Shown: in pieces, positions 17,241 to 25,686 of the stretch | Layout: every line of letters starts with the position of its first letter | How positions within the stretch are numbered: position 1 is the first letter of the stretch | Assembly (NCBI GenBank): GCA_017303805.1 | Contig: JAFLBQ010000002.1 | Span: 496,001-560,000, forward strand | Reading direction: 5' to 3' | DNA from: Cytophagales bacterium | GTDB taxonomy: Bacteria > Bacteroidota > Bacteroidia > Cytophagales > Cyclobacteriaceae | DNA length: 64,000 nt | Notes under the pieces: model-generated | The model's input: the letters and a program-made list of their open reading frames with translations, nothing else | Told to the model about the DNA's origin: nothing | Database searches by the model: none | Made by a program: the position numbers and the translations under genes

Positions 17241-18320
17241 ATGCATCGCCTCATCATAGCCTGTTGTACACTTTGTTTCCTAAATGCCTGTAATCCGCAA
17301 AAAAAATACGATGATACCGGGGTGGCATTTTCGATAAGCGACACCATGTTGGCGCGCTGCGAATTTTACGAAGCCTCAGAACAACCTGTGAAGAATGAAA
17401 TTCGCTTGTTCGGAAAAATTACGGCCGACAATAATAAAATGGCCCACGTTAACTCGCTGGTGGGTGGGCTGGTGCTTTCGGTGCAAGCCGAGCTGGGCGA
17501 CTATGTAAAACAAGGGCAGGTGTTGGCTACGGTACGCAGCAGCGAGGTAGCTGAATTTCAACGCCAGCGGTTAGATGCGCAAAGCGATGTAGCTGTAGCT
17601 GAAAAAAACCTGCAGGTAGCGCGCGAACTGTTTGAGGGAAAACTCAATTCGGAACGAGATGTAAATGCAGCAGAAAAGGAACTGGTAAAAGCGCGGGCCG
17701 AACTTGCGCGGATTAACGAAGTATATGCCATCTACAACCTGCGCGATGGTTCTACATTTAATATACAAGCGCCCATCAGCGGGTTTGTGTTAGCAAAAAA
17801 TGTATTGCCCAACGAGCAGTTGCGCAGCGATGTTACGGAAGCACTCTTTTCTATTTCTGAGATTAATGAAGTGTGGGCGCTTGCCAATGTAAGCGAGGGC
17901 GACATTGGTAAAATTGAGTTAGGCTACGATACCGAGGTGCGCACGCTGGGTTTTCCCGACAAGGTGTACAAAGGCCGGATTGATAAAATCTTCAATGCCA
18001 TCGATCCGGAAACAAAAGCTATGAAAGTGCGCGTGCGCGTACCCAACGATAACTTCCAGCTTAAACCCGATATGATGGCTACCGTAAATGTGATTTTCAC
18101 TGAAAACAAAAAACTGGTTGCCGTTCCTTCCTCAGCCATCATTTTTGATAAAAGTAAAAACTGGGTAATGGTATTTAAAGATCGCCAGAACATTGAAACC
18201 CGCAACGTGGAAGTTTACAGGCAACTGGGCGATGTAACTTTTCTTAGCACCGGCTTGCAACCAGGCGAAAAGGTGATCTCTAAAAACGGGTTGTTTGTGT
18301 ACGATGCTATAAACGATTAA
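17241..18320 (+). CDS. RND efflux periplasmic adaptor, lipoprotein (CzcB/CusB-like)
   Basis: The 359-residue protein begins with a lipobox (FLNAC, Cys17). It has a barrel-sandwich domain (about 60-100 and 150-190, LGDYVKQGQVLATVRS and ISGFVLAKNVLPNEQ), an alpha-hairpin (about 100-145), a beta-barrel domain (190-270) and a membrane-proximal domain to the end. It links the inner-membrane transporter (start 7 bases downstream) to the TolC-like channel. No N- or C-terminal His- or Met-rich metal tail is present. Confidence 0.93.
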   Translation: MHRLIIACCTLCFLNACNPQKKYDDTGVAFSISDTMLARCEFYEASEQPVKNEIRLFGKITADNNKMAHVNSLVGGLVLSVQAELGDYVKQGQVLATVRSSEVAEFQRQRLDAQSDVAVAEKNLQVARELFEGKLNSERDVNAAEKELVKARAELARINEVYAIYNLRDGSTFNIQAPISGFVLAKNVLPNEQLRSDVTEALFSISEINEVWALANVSEGDIGKIELGYDTEVRTLGFPDKVYKGRIDKIFNAIDPETKAMKVRVRVPNDNFQLKPDMMATVNVIFTENKKLVAVPSSAIIFDKSKNWVMVFKDRQNIETRNVEVYRQLGDVTFLSTGLQPGEKVISKNGLFVYDAIND

Positions 18321-18327
18321 AAGCGCC

Positions 18328-21300
18328 ATGGGTAAATTTATTCGTAACATCATTGCGTTTTCGCTTAAGAACCGGTTCTTCACTTTTTTCTGGGTTATCT
18401 TATTGGTAATAGGCGGGGTTTATTCTTTTCTTAAAATTCCCATCGAAGCATTTCCGGATGTTACCAACACGCAAATAATAATTGTAACTGAGTGGAACGG
18501 CCGCAGTGCCGAAGAAGTAGAACGCTTTGTAACCACACCCATCGAAATTGCCATGAACAGCGTGCAGCGCAAAACCAACGTGCGCAGCATTACCATGTTT
18601 GGGCTGTCGGTAATAAAGATAATTTTTGAAGATGACGTGGAGGACTTTTTTGCACGCCAGCAGGTAAACAACCAACTGCGCAATGTGCAACTACCCGATG
18701 ACGTAGAGCCCGAGGTGCAGCCACCCTACGGCCCTACCGGAGAAATTTTCCGATACGTTTTAAAAAGTGATACCCGCGACTCGCGCGATCTGCTCACCAT
18801 ACAAAACTGGACTATTGACAGGCAACTACGGGCCGTGCCCGGAGTGGCCGATGTGGTAGCCTTTGGTGGCAGAGAAAAAACCTACGAGATAAGTATCAAC
18901 CCGGTTCAACTTCAAAAGTACAACCTTACCCCGCTCGAACTTTTCGAGGCAATTGCAAAATCAAACCTGAATGTAGGGGGCGATGTAATCGAAAAAAACG
19001 GGCAGGCCTATGTTGTGCGCGGCATTGGTTTGCTTTCATCTATCGAAGAAATTGAAAACACCATTGTAGATATCTACAACGGTAACCCCTTGCTGGTAAA
19101 GCGCGTGGCTACCGTGGTAGAAAGCAGCCTGCCCCGCGTTGGCCAGGTAGGGCTTAATGATAATGATGATGCTGTGGAAGGTATTATAGTAATGCGCAAA
19201 GGAGAAAACCCCAGCGAGGTGCTGGCCCGCGTTAAAGCCAAAATAGAAGAACTTAACACGCTGGTGCTGCCCAACGATGTGCGCATGGAAACCTTTTACG
19301 ACCGCGATAACCTGATGGCGTATTGCACCAAAACCGTAATGCACAACCTGGCAGAAGGAATTATTCTGGTAACGGTAATCGTTTTCATTTTTATGGCCGA
19401 TTGGCGCACCACGCTGGTAGTGGCCATTGTAATACCATTGGCTTTGTTATTTGCCTTTCTTTGTTTAAAACTGCGCGGCATGAGCGCCAACCTGCTCTCG
19501 CTGGGAGCGGTGGATTTTGGAATTATAATAGACGGGGCCGTGGTAATGGTAGAGGGATTGTTTGTCGCCCTCGACCACGAGGCACAAAAGCACGGCATGG
19601 CAAAGTTTAACCGGCTCAGCAAACTCGGTCTCATTAAAAAGACCGGGGCCGAAATGGGCAAAGCCATCTTCTTTTCCAAGCTCATCATCATCTCGGCTTT
19701 GCTGCCCATTTTTGCTTTTCAAAAAGTGGAAGGAAAAATGTTTTCGCCACTCGCATTTACGCTTGGGTTTGCCTTGTTGGGCGCCCTGTTATTTACCCTT
19801 ACCCTGGTGCCGCTGCTCAGCGCTTTGCTCCTCAAAAAAGATGTAAAAGAGAAACACAATTTCTTTGTCGATTTTGTCGATCGCTCGGTAAGCAAGGCTT
19901 TTTCGGTAACGTTTTCAAAACGCAGGCTTACTGTAGCAATTGCCATCATCTCTTTTGGTGCCACCTCGTTCTCGGCCCGGTGGTTGGGCACCGAGTTCTT
20001 GCCACAACTTAACGAGGGGGCTTTGTGGGTAGAAGCAAAATTGCCGATGAGTTCATCGCTAAGCGAAACCGTTAAAATGGTAAGCATCTTACGCGATGAG
20101 CTCCGAACCTTTCCGGAAGTAAATGGAGTGCTTTCGCAAACCGGGCGCAGCAACGATGGCACCGACCCCAGCGGTTTTTACTATGTGCAAATGCAGGTTA
20201 ACCTAAAACCTAAAGAAGAGTGGGGCCGCAAAATCTCTATGGATGGTCTGATTGAGGAGATGGACGAAAAACTAAAAAAGTACCAGGGCATAAATTACAA
20301 TTATTCGCAACCCATTATTGATAACGTGGCCGAAGCAGTGGCCGGAATGAATGCATCGAATGCAGTAAAAATTTATGGCGATGACTTAAGTCAACTGGAT
20401 CAATTAGCCAACCGGGTGCTAGATCAGATTAAAGATGTAGCCGGAATTAAAGACGTTGGTATTCTGCGCAACATTGGCCAGCCCGAAATGAGCATTGTGC
20501 TGGATGAAGAGCGCATGGCAATGTATGGCGTTACCAAAGCCGATGCCTTGAGCGTAATTGAAATGGCCATTGGTGGCAAAACAGCTACCGTTAAGTACGA
20601 AGGCGAAAAGAAATTCGACATCCGCATCCGGTACGAACAAAACTTTAGAAAAGATGAAGACGATATCATGATGCTGATGATCCCCAACATCAAAGACGAA
20701 AAAATTCCTTTAAAGGAGATCGCGTCCATTAAAGAACTAACAGGCCCGGCCTTCATCTATCGCGATAACACCAAGCGTTTTATTGGTGTAAAATTTTCGG
20801 TGCGCGAGCGCGACCTGGGCAGCACCATAGCCGAAGCACAAAAAAATGTGAACGAACACATTCATTTACCACAAGGCTACAGTATGACGTGGACCGGAGA
20901 ATTTGAAAACCAGGTGCGGGCAACAAAAACATTAGGGCAGGTTGTTCCCATTAGTCTTATCCTCATCTTCTTATTGTTGTTTATCATGTTTGGCAACGTA
21001 CGCGATGCAGGCTTTGTACTTATCAACGTTCCGTTTGCACTTATTGGGGGTATCGTAGCCTTACACCTTACCGGCATCAACTTCGGTATTTCGGCTGGTG
21101 TAGGTTTTATTGCCTTGTTCGGAATTTGCGTACAAAACGGGGTTATCCTTATCAGCGAATTTCACAAGCAAACCAACCAGGCCGGCAGTTTGGTACAGGC
21201 TATTTTCAAAGCAGTAAAAATAAGAACCCGACCGGTGGTAATGACGGCCCTGATGGCTGCCATTGGGTTATTACCGGCAGCCATTTCTACCGGTATTGGC

Positions 21301-21432
21301 TCCGAATCGCAAAAGCCTCTGGCCGTAGTAATTATTGGTGGGCTGGTAACGGCAACCATCTTTACCCTATTGGTTTTCCCTATCTTTTACTATTGGGGAA
21401 ATAAAAGAAAACATCCTGTGGCGTTGGCATAG
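18328..21432 (+). CDS. Heavy-metal efflux RND transporter (CzcA class)
   Basis: The 1034-residue protein has the 12-helix RND layout with two large periplasmic loops. In helix 4 the proton-relay motif DFGIIIDGAVVMVE carries Asp396, Asp402 and Glu409, which match D402, D408 and E415 of CzcA and mark the divalent-cation HME class rather than the Cu/Ag CusA class. The usual Asn after the Glu is Gly410 here. It drives proton-coupled export of Zn, Co, Cd or Ni-type ions from the periplasm. It closes the operon and is followed by a strong terminator. Confidence 0.94.
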   Translation: MGKFIRNIIAFSLKNRFFTFFWVILLVIGGVYSFLKIPIEAFPDVTNTQIIIVTEWNGRSAEEVERFVTTPIEIAMNSVQRKTNVRSITMFGLSVIKIIFEDDVEDFFARQQVNNQLRNVQLPDDVEPEVQPPYGPTGEIFRYVLKSDTRDSRDLLTIQNWTIDRQLRAVPGVADVVAFGGREKTYEISINPVQLQKYNLTPLELFEAIAKSNLNVGGDVIEKNGQAYVVRGIGLLSSIEEIENTIVDIYNGNPLLVKRVATVVESSLPRVGQVGLNDNDDAVEGIIVMRKGENPSEVLARVKAKIEELNTLVLPNDVRMETFYDRDNLMAYCTKTVMHNLAEGIILVTVIVFIFMADWRTTLVVAIVIPLALLFAFLCLKLRGMSANLLSLGAVDFGIIIDGAVVMVEGLFVALDHEAQKHGMAKFNRLSKLGLIKKTGAEMGKAIFFSKLIIISALLPIFAFQKVEGKMFSPLAFTLGFALLGALLFTLTLVPLLSALLLKKDVKEKHNFFVDFVDRSVSKAFSVTFSKRRLTVAIAIISFGATSFSARWLGTEFLPQLNEGALWVEAKLPMSSSLSETVKMVSILRDELRTFPEVNGVLSQTGRSNDGTDPSGFYYVQMQVNLKPKEEWGRKISMDGLIEEMDEKLKKYQGINYNYSQPIIDNVAEAVAGMNASNAVKIYGDDLSQLDQLANRVLDQIKDVAGIKDVGILRNIGQPEMSIVLDEERMAMYGVTKADALSVIEMAIGGKTATVKYEGEKKFDIRIRYEQNFRKDEDDIMMLMIPNIKDEKIPLKEIASIKELTGPAFIYRDNTKRFIGVKFSVRERDLGSTIAEAQKNVNEHIHLPQGYSMTWTGEFENQVRATKTLGQVVPISLILIFLLLFIMFGNVRDAGFVLINVPFALIGGIVALHLTGINFGISAGVGFIALFGICVQNGVILISEFHKQTNQAGSLVQAIFKAVKIRTRPVVMTALMAAIGLLPAAISTGIGSESQKPLAVVIIGGLVTATIFTLLVFPIFYYWGNKRKHPVALA

Positions 21433-21462
21433 CAGCGTTAGGGAAGGATGTTGTTTCGGGTA

Positions 21463-21499
21463 AAAGCCTCGCGCCAACGGGCGTGGGGCTTTTTATTTT
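21463..21499 (+). terminator. Rho-independent terminator of the czc-like operon
   Basis: A long stem with left arm 21463-21475 and right arm 21480-21492 (two wobble pairs, 4-base loop AACG) is followed by a T-rich tail. It lies 30 bases after the czcA-like stop. Confidence 0.85.
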
Positions 21500-21598
21500 T
21501 CACACCAATCAGAAGATCTCGTGCCTTCGAAGCCGGTTAGCTACGCCAGCCGTTGCTCAAATTATTTTTCTCCGCCTGCGGAACTTTTGGTAACATTG

Positions 21599-21612
21599 CA
21601 TGTTTAAACATG
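21599..21612. promoter_or_regulatory. Perfect palindrome upstream of yceI, probable operator
   Basis: CATGTTTAAACATG is a perfect 14-base palindrome, extendable to 20 bases with outer TT/AA pairs. It is centred about 30 bases before the yceI ATG and directly follows a TAACATTG element that is one mismatch from TAnnTTTG. Its position suits a repressor site; the regulator is not in view. Confidence 0.5.
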
Positions 21613-21634
21613 TAATCACAAACCATTCTAAACT

Positions 21635-22267
21635 ATGAAAAAACTTATTGTAATGTGGGTAGCGGGCGTAATGTTGGCAGCCTGTACACCTAAAAACCCG
21701 GAAGGCGAAAAAGCTCAAACGACTGAGAGCGCAGCCGTTACAGCCGCAGACGGCACACCGGTAGCACTTAATTTGGGCGCATCCAAAGTTATCTGGACGG
21801 GCAGCAAAGTGTCAGGTTCGCACACCGGCACCGTAACCCTGAAAGAGGGAACCCTTTACATTAAAGAAGGGAAAGTAACCGGAGGTAATTTTGTGGCCGA
21901 CCTGAACACCATTAACGATACCGACATGCAGGGCGAATACAAAGGTAAGTTGGAAGGCCACTTAAAGGCTCCCGACTTCTTTGATGTAGCCAACTTTCCG
22001 GAAGCAACCTTCGAAATTACCAATGTGGCCGAAGGGGCAGAGGCTGGTAAAGTTACCATCTCGGGCAACCTGACGATGCGGGGTGTAACCAAGAACGTAA
22101 CCTTTTCGGCAACGGTAACCGAAGCCACCGAAAACTCAGTTAAAGCAACTGCAGATTTTAACGTGTTGCGCGAAGATTGGGGCCTTGTGTACACAGGCAT
22201 GGCCGATGATTTGATCAGCAAAGAATTTAACCTGAAGATTGAATTAGTAGCGGGTGTAGGCGCTTAA
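21635..22267 (+). CDS. YceI-family lipoprotein
   Basis: The 210-residue protein has a lipobox (MLAAC, Cys17) and a YceI lipocalin-like domain (about 40-208), with KVIWTGSKVSGSHTGTV at the start, the EGHLKAPDFFDVANFPEATF core and RGVTKNVTF. The fold binds isoprenoid or other amphiphilic lipids in a beta-barrel; the in vivo ligand is not known in this phylum. It is monocistronic, between two strong terminators. The palindrome just upstream suggests a dedicated repressor. Confidence 0.92.
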   Translation: MKKLIVMWVAGVMLAACTPKNPEGEKAQTTESAAVTAADGTPVALNLGASKVIWTGSKVSGSHTGTVTLKEGTLYIKEGKVTGGNFVADLNTINDTDMQGEYKGKLEGHLKAPDFFDVANFPEATFEITNVAEGAEAGKVTISGNLTMRGVTKNVTFSATVTEATENSVKATADFNVLREDWGLVYTGMADDLISKEFNLKIELVAGVGA

Positions 22268-22293
22268 AAACAATACGGTTGTAACTGAATTTT

Positions 22294-22329
22294 AAAAGGA
22301 GGTTGCCGTAAGGGCAGCCTCTTTTTTTT
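22294..22329 (+). terminator. Rho-independent terminator of yceI
   Basis: GGAGGTTGCC (22298-22107-type arm, left arm 22298-22307) pairs with GGCAGCCTCT (22313-22322) across GTAAG, with an A-tract before and eight T after it. Mainly for yceI on the plus strand; the left A-tract is too short to serve the convergent ATP-grasp gene well. Confidence 0.85.
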
Positions 22330-22334
22330 CCAAA

Positions 22335-23366
22335 TCATTCGGCTTTTAAGCGCTTAAATTTTTGATAGTACGCTTTCCCTTCTTTAAAAGATAAATACGG
22401 CACCCCGCGGGCGTGGTTTTCTTTGCTTACGCGATACAAGTTTTTCCAATGCGTTATCAACGTGCCGATGCCTTGCCAAAGAGATGCCCCCGGATGATAA
22501 ATGTGGGCCGGCTCGGCACCGCATCCATTCAGCTCCAGAATTTTTACCCGGCCGGCTTGCAGGTCATCTAGGGTGGCGCAACGTAAATCAAATCGGCCAA
22601 AATAGAATCCATCAATCTGTTGGCTTATGGCATCAAACGATTGGGTAAGTGCTTCATTAATTAAATGATTGCAGTTAATGAATGAAGTTCCAAGGCAATG
22701 ATTGCCAATGGAAACCAACTCAATCGATTGGCCGGCCGGAATAATTTCTGTTAACCGATGGGCATACACATTGCGTAACACCGGCCACTGCAGCCGGGCC
22801 CGATCCTTAGCTTCAATTAATTGCTGCAGTGTTTTACTACCATCTCCGGTAACGGTTAAAAATTCTTTTCCGGTAACAGAATTTACAAACCCGGTTTGCT
22901 GCGATGGAAAGCGAACATAGAAAACGCCAAACTCCAGCGGCAGGTTAACGAACTCCTGCATAATAAAGTCGGTTTTAATTTCTTTTAGATAAATATCGAT
23001 TTCCGAGCTGGTTTTTATTATGCGTACCATCCAGCCACGCTCACCCAGGTCGGGCTTGCACACAACCGGTAACTGTAGGTTATTTTCCCGTAAGGTTTGT
23101 AAAACGTGCTCGCGCGAAGCCGGTAACTTTATTAAGATGGTTGCAGGCTTAACTGCATTGGGTACCATACGCAGCACATCGTATTTGCTCTCGCCCATCA
23201 TACCCCCGGTGGGGATGGTAGGGTTGGATGCCGAGAAGTAAAACAAGCTTCGCTCTTTTAAAGCATACCAGATCCACAACAAAAAAAGTGGCGCTTGAAT
23301 AATGCCAAAGGGCCAATACTCCCAGTGGCGGAGTGTGATAAAAAAACGCGTGCGCAGAATGGACAA
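22335..23366 (-). CDS. ATP-grasp-fold protein of unknown substrate, TTG start, in frame with DinB
   Basis: The 343-residue protein has a hydrophobic segment near the N-terminus (about 17-38) and an ATP-grasp core (about 80-320): PVVCKPDLGERGWMV is the ATP-binding strand-loop, FYFGRFDLRC and KILELNGCGAEP carry the Asp, Glu and Asn that bind Mg2+. It resembles D-Ala-D-Ala-ligase-like ATP-grasp proteins without matching one. The only plausible start is TTG at 23366; the preceding in-frame codons are GTT and then the TGA stop of the DinB gene, so the two reading frames are continuous apart from one stop codon. The product and partner are unknown. Confidence 0.75.
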   Translation of the reverse strand: MSILRTRFFITLRHWEYWPFGIIQAPLFLLWIWYALKERSLFYFSASNPTIPTGGMMGESKYDVLRMVPNAVKPATILIKLPASREHVLQTLRENNLQLPVVCKPDLGERGWMVRIIKTSSEIDIYLKEIKTDFIMQEFVNLPLEFGVFYVRFPSQQTGFVNSVTGKEFLTVTGDGSKTLQQLIEAKDRARLQWPVLRNVYAHRLTEIIPAGQSIELVSIGNHCLGTSFINCNHLINEALTQSFDAISQQIDGFYFGRFDLRCATLDDLQAGRVKILELNGCGAEPAHIYHPGASLWQGIGTLITHWKNLYRVSKENHARGVPYLSFKEGKAYYQKFKRLKAE

Positions 23367-23369
23367 AAC

Positions 23370-23888
23370 TCAGGCTGAATAAATGGCTTCGTGCTGGTGG
23401 CGCAAGGTAGAAACAGCAACTCCAAACGACTGTGCCAAGACTACATGAGGAGCCACTTCCCGAATCCCGATTTTCATTAGGGCCATGTGGTGCACTGCAT
23501 GTTCGATGTTGTAGGTAAGTTCGCGTAAAAAATTGGTGGCTACTTGTATGGTCTCTTCGCTGTGTTGCAAATAGCCAACTTCCATAATCATTTCTTTGTT
23601 GGCAGGCTGCCGGGTAACAAAGGCTATCAGGTTTTGTAAGGTAGTTAAGGCAACAGTTTTATCCTGTTCAATTGTTTTGTCGTGTTGGCGCTGGTCATAA
23701 TTTACATTACCCGCAGGGTAACCTATTTCCAGGCACTGAAAAAATTCTATCGTGTGGCGTAAATGCTGGCCCAGGGTAGCCTGGCTTAGCGCCAGCGAAG
23801 GAGTACAGAACTCAACATTGGAAAGCTGACTAATGGCATCAGCCAATTGCAAAAGCGCTGTATGCGCTGCATCGTATAGTTGTTTCAT
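23370..23888 (-). CDS. DinB-like four-helix protein
   Basis: The 172-residue protein has the DinB/YfiT four-helix pattern with conserved His at the metal site: His42/His45 (LGQHLRHTIEFF), His130 and His133/134 (NIEHAVHHMALM). Members are metal-dependent enzymes or thiol transferases, often for bacillithiol-like cofactors, but many are uncharacterised. Its TGA stop is followed in the same frame by the ATP-grasp gene after one sense codon. The pairing suggests a shared pathway or a split fusion protein. Confidence 0.85.
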   Translation of the reverse strand: MKQLYDAAHTALLQLADAISQLSNVEFCTPSLALSQATLGQHLRHTIEFFQCLEIGYPAGNVNYDQRQHDKTIEQDKTVALTTLQNLIAFVTRQPANKEMIMEVGYLQHSEETIQVATNFLRELTYNIEHAVHHMALMKIGIREVAPHVVLAQSFGVAVSTLRHQHEAIYSA

Positions 23889-23997
23889 AAATCAAACTTA
23901 AGCCAAAGCAAATATAACCATTTCTAAAACGGTTCGGTTCAGTGCAGGTTACACAGATAGTTGGGCGGGGCAGCGTAGCGTTTAAACGGTAAAAAAA

Positions 23998-24513
23998 TCA
24001 GTCGGGCAGAATTTCTTTAAGCACTTGCCAAACAAGATCAGGTTCGTAGCCCTTGCCAATGGCATACCGGGCCAGTTTATCGCGTTGCTTAAAAATAGTT
24101 TCGGCTTGCAAGCCAACCTGTTTCTTTTGTAGTAAGGTGGTAAGCGCGCTGTGGTAGGCGTGCTCGTCAATTTCTTTCAGACCTTGGGCAATGCAATTTT
24201 TTGTTAAGCCTAAAAACTCCAGCTCATTTTTAATTTTTAGCCGGCCCCACTTCTTCATCCTAAACTTGCCACCGGCATAGGCTTTGGCAAACCGTTGCTC
24301 GTTCAAAAAACCATCGGTAATCAATTGCGATAGCAGTTCATCTACCTGGTTGCCGAATAAACCGTATTCAAATAATTTGGCTTTTACCTCTTTGTGCGAG
24401 CGCTCCTGGTAGGCACAGTAGTTCTGAATTTTTGCTGCGGCTTCGGCTAGCGATAGTCGCTTTTTTTTCTTTTGAGTCTCAAAAGCATCGGGTGTACTCC
24501 TGCGCACGGGCAT
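23998..24513 (-). CDS. recX: RecX-family regulatory protein
   Basis: The 171-residue protein is built of the repeated three-helix units of RecX. Visible family segments are AAAKIQNYCAYQERSHKEVKAKL, LISQLITDGFLNEQRFAKAYAGGKFRMKKWG-like and IKNELEFLGL. RecX binds RecA filaments and limits their extension. Length matches the family. recA is not in the window, as is common in Bacteroidota. The N-terminal 20 residues are basic and probably disordered. Confidence 0.9.
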   Translation of the reverse strand: MPVRRSTPDAFETQKKKKRLSLAEAAAKIQNYCAYQERSHKEVKAKLFEYGLFGNQVDELLSQLITDGFLNEQRFAKAYAGGKFRMKKWGRLKIKNELEFLGLTKNCIAQGLKEIDEHAYHSALTTLLQKKQVGLQAETIFKQRDKLARYAIGKGYEPDLVWQVLKEILPD

Positions 24514-24586
24514 AGATCAAATATCGTACGCACGCTGTTTTGGTGCAACGGGTAAATAGAAATTCAACCCCGCTAAGCTTTGCACC

Positions 24587-25060
24587 TTACTTAATCAGCC
24601 CCTTGGTTTTTAAAATACTGCCAACAAATTTTCGCTCGTTCTCGGTATTAAAAATTTTAAAAGGCAAGTGAATAAGCTGGGCCTTGTTTACAAAAAGCAG
24701 GTAGTAATCTTTGCCGGCTTTAGCGCGTTTTATCTGGTCCCACTTTAAGGGCATGCCCTCGCGTGCATTTATTTTCATTACCAATTGCTGGCTGTTGATT
24801 TCGTAACTAAATCTTTCGAACAACATTTTGCCCTGGTCTAATTGCGTAACTCCGTAAAACTGAATCCACCAGAACAAGAGGTACAAGCCGGCTCCGATAA
24901 AGGCCCCGATAAACCACCATACAGAAGGTATCCATAAATAAAGAAGGCAAATAGCCAGCACAATCAGGCTTACCCACCATTGCTGTTGCAAAATGGATTT
25001 AAGGGCCATTTTTATATAGTCTTTTTTTTCGAGGCGGTAGTTGCGCGTTTTTACAATCAT
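24587..25060 (-). CDS. YcxB-like membrane protein
   Basis: From the ATG at 25060 this is a 157-residue protein; the longer frame upstream crosses what looks like the divergent promoter region. Two adjacent membrane helices (about 27-65) are followed by a soluble domain with WDQIKRAKAGKDYYLLFVNKAQLIHLPFKIF, the typical YcxB-like C-terminal pattern. The function of this family is not known. It is divergent from the small gene at 25229. Confidence 0.7.
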   Translation of the reverse strand: MIVKTRNYRLEKKDYIKMALKSILQQQWWVSLIVLAICLLYLWIPSVWWFIGAFIGAGLYLLFWWIQFYGVTQLDQGKMLFERFSYEINSQQLVMKINAREGMPLKWDQIKRAKAGKDYYLLFVNKAQLIHLPFKIFNTENERKFVGSILKTKGLIK

Positions 25061-25198
25061 AAAAAATCCAAAATTTGGAGCGCAAAAGTAATGGATTTGT
25101 ACGATTTTAAAATCCGTTAAACAGCTTCTACTTACCATTCGCATGGATTTGCAATCGTTAACTGAACGTTTTAATGGCAACCGGGCAACATCATCCAT

Positions 25199-25206
25199 TA
25201 ACTTTG
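25199..25206 (+). promoter_or_regulatory. -7 promoter element before the 134-residue gene and RND operon
   Basis: TAACTTTG matches TAnnTTTG, 23 bases before the ATG at 25229. It is the best promoter candidate for the downstream efflux operon, as nothing as good lies in the 53 bases before 25687. Confidence 0.45.
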
Positions 25207-25228
25207 TGCACCTTTGCGGCAACGCGCC

Positions 25229-25633
25229 ATGAAAAGTTTACTAAGCTCCATCCGGAACCGCCAATTTGCTTTTTACAGGCATGTATTTATTTTTTTATGG
25301 GGTATCAGCATCAGTAACTCCATTCTGTTTCCGGCCTATACGTTATCGCAACAAACCGAAGAGCAACAAATTGTTTTGCAGGCCAGCCGCCTGGCATCTG
25401 TTTCTTTTTTGGGCATGGTTATGGAACTGGTACTTCACATCAATAGCAACAGCAGCGATGCTTACCTGGCCGATACGCAGGATGACAGCCTGGATAAACT
25501 GGATTTTATAACCACCCGGTTGCTTCTTCCCCACTACAGGGTTGCGCAGCAGTCCGGTCGCTTCCCGCTTTTTGTTGTTAACAGCCCAGATAGCCTCCCG
25601 CTCGCTATCAGCACACCCCCGCCTAAAGCATAG
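25229..25633 (+). CDS. Small membrane-anchored protein ending in PPPKA, leader gene of the RND operon
   Basis: From the ATG at 25229 this is a 134-residue protein; a TTG five codons upstream is less likely. It has a hydrophobic segment (about 18-38), then a largely polar domain of unknown fold, and ends in ...AISTPPPKA. The same tail ends the 103-residue protein at 9828..10139, which also precedes a transporter gene; I see little other similarity. It lies 53 bases ahead of the RND adaptor on the same strand with no strong terminator between, so it is probably co-transcribed. I do not recognise a named family. Confidence 0.6.
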   Translation: MKSLLSSIRNRQFAFYRHVFIFLWGISISNSILFPAYTLSQQTEEQQIVLQASRLASVSFLGMVMELVLHINSNSSDAYLADTQDDSLDKLDFITTRLLLPHYRVAQQSGRFPLFVVNSPDSLPLAISTPPPKA

Positions 25634-25686
25634 GGCTCTTCACTCTTCCCACTCGTTTCTTTTTTTCATTCAAACTATTTCTAAGG

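Noticed and set aside
19296-20162. Several overlapping minus-strand open frames inside the czcA-like gene
   Set aside because: All mirror the RND transporter frame and show no family motif; the sense frame is fully supported.
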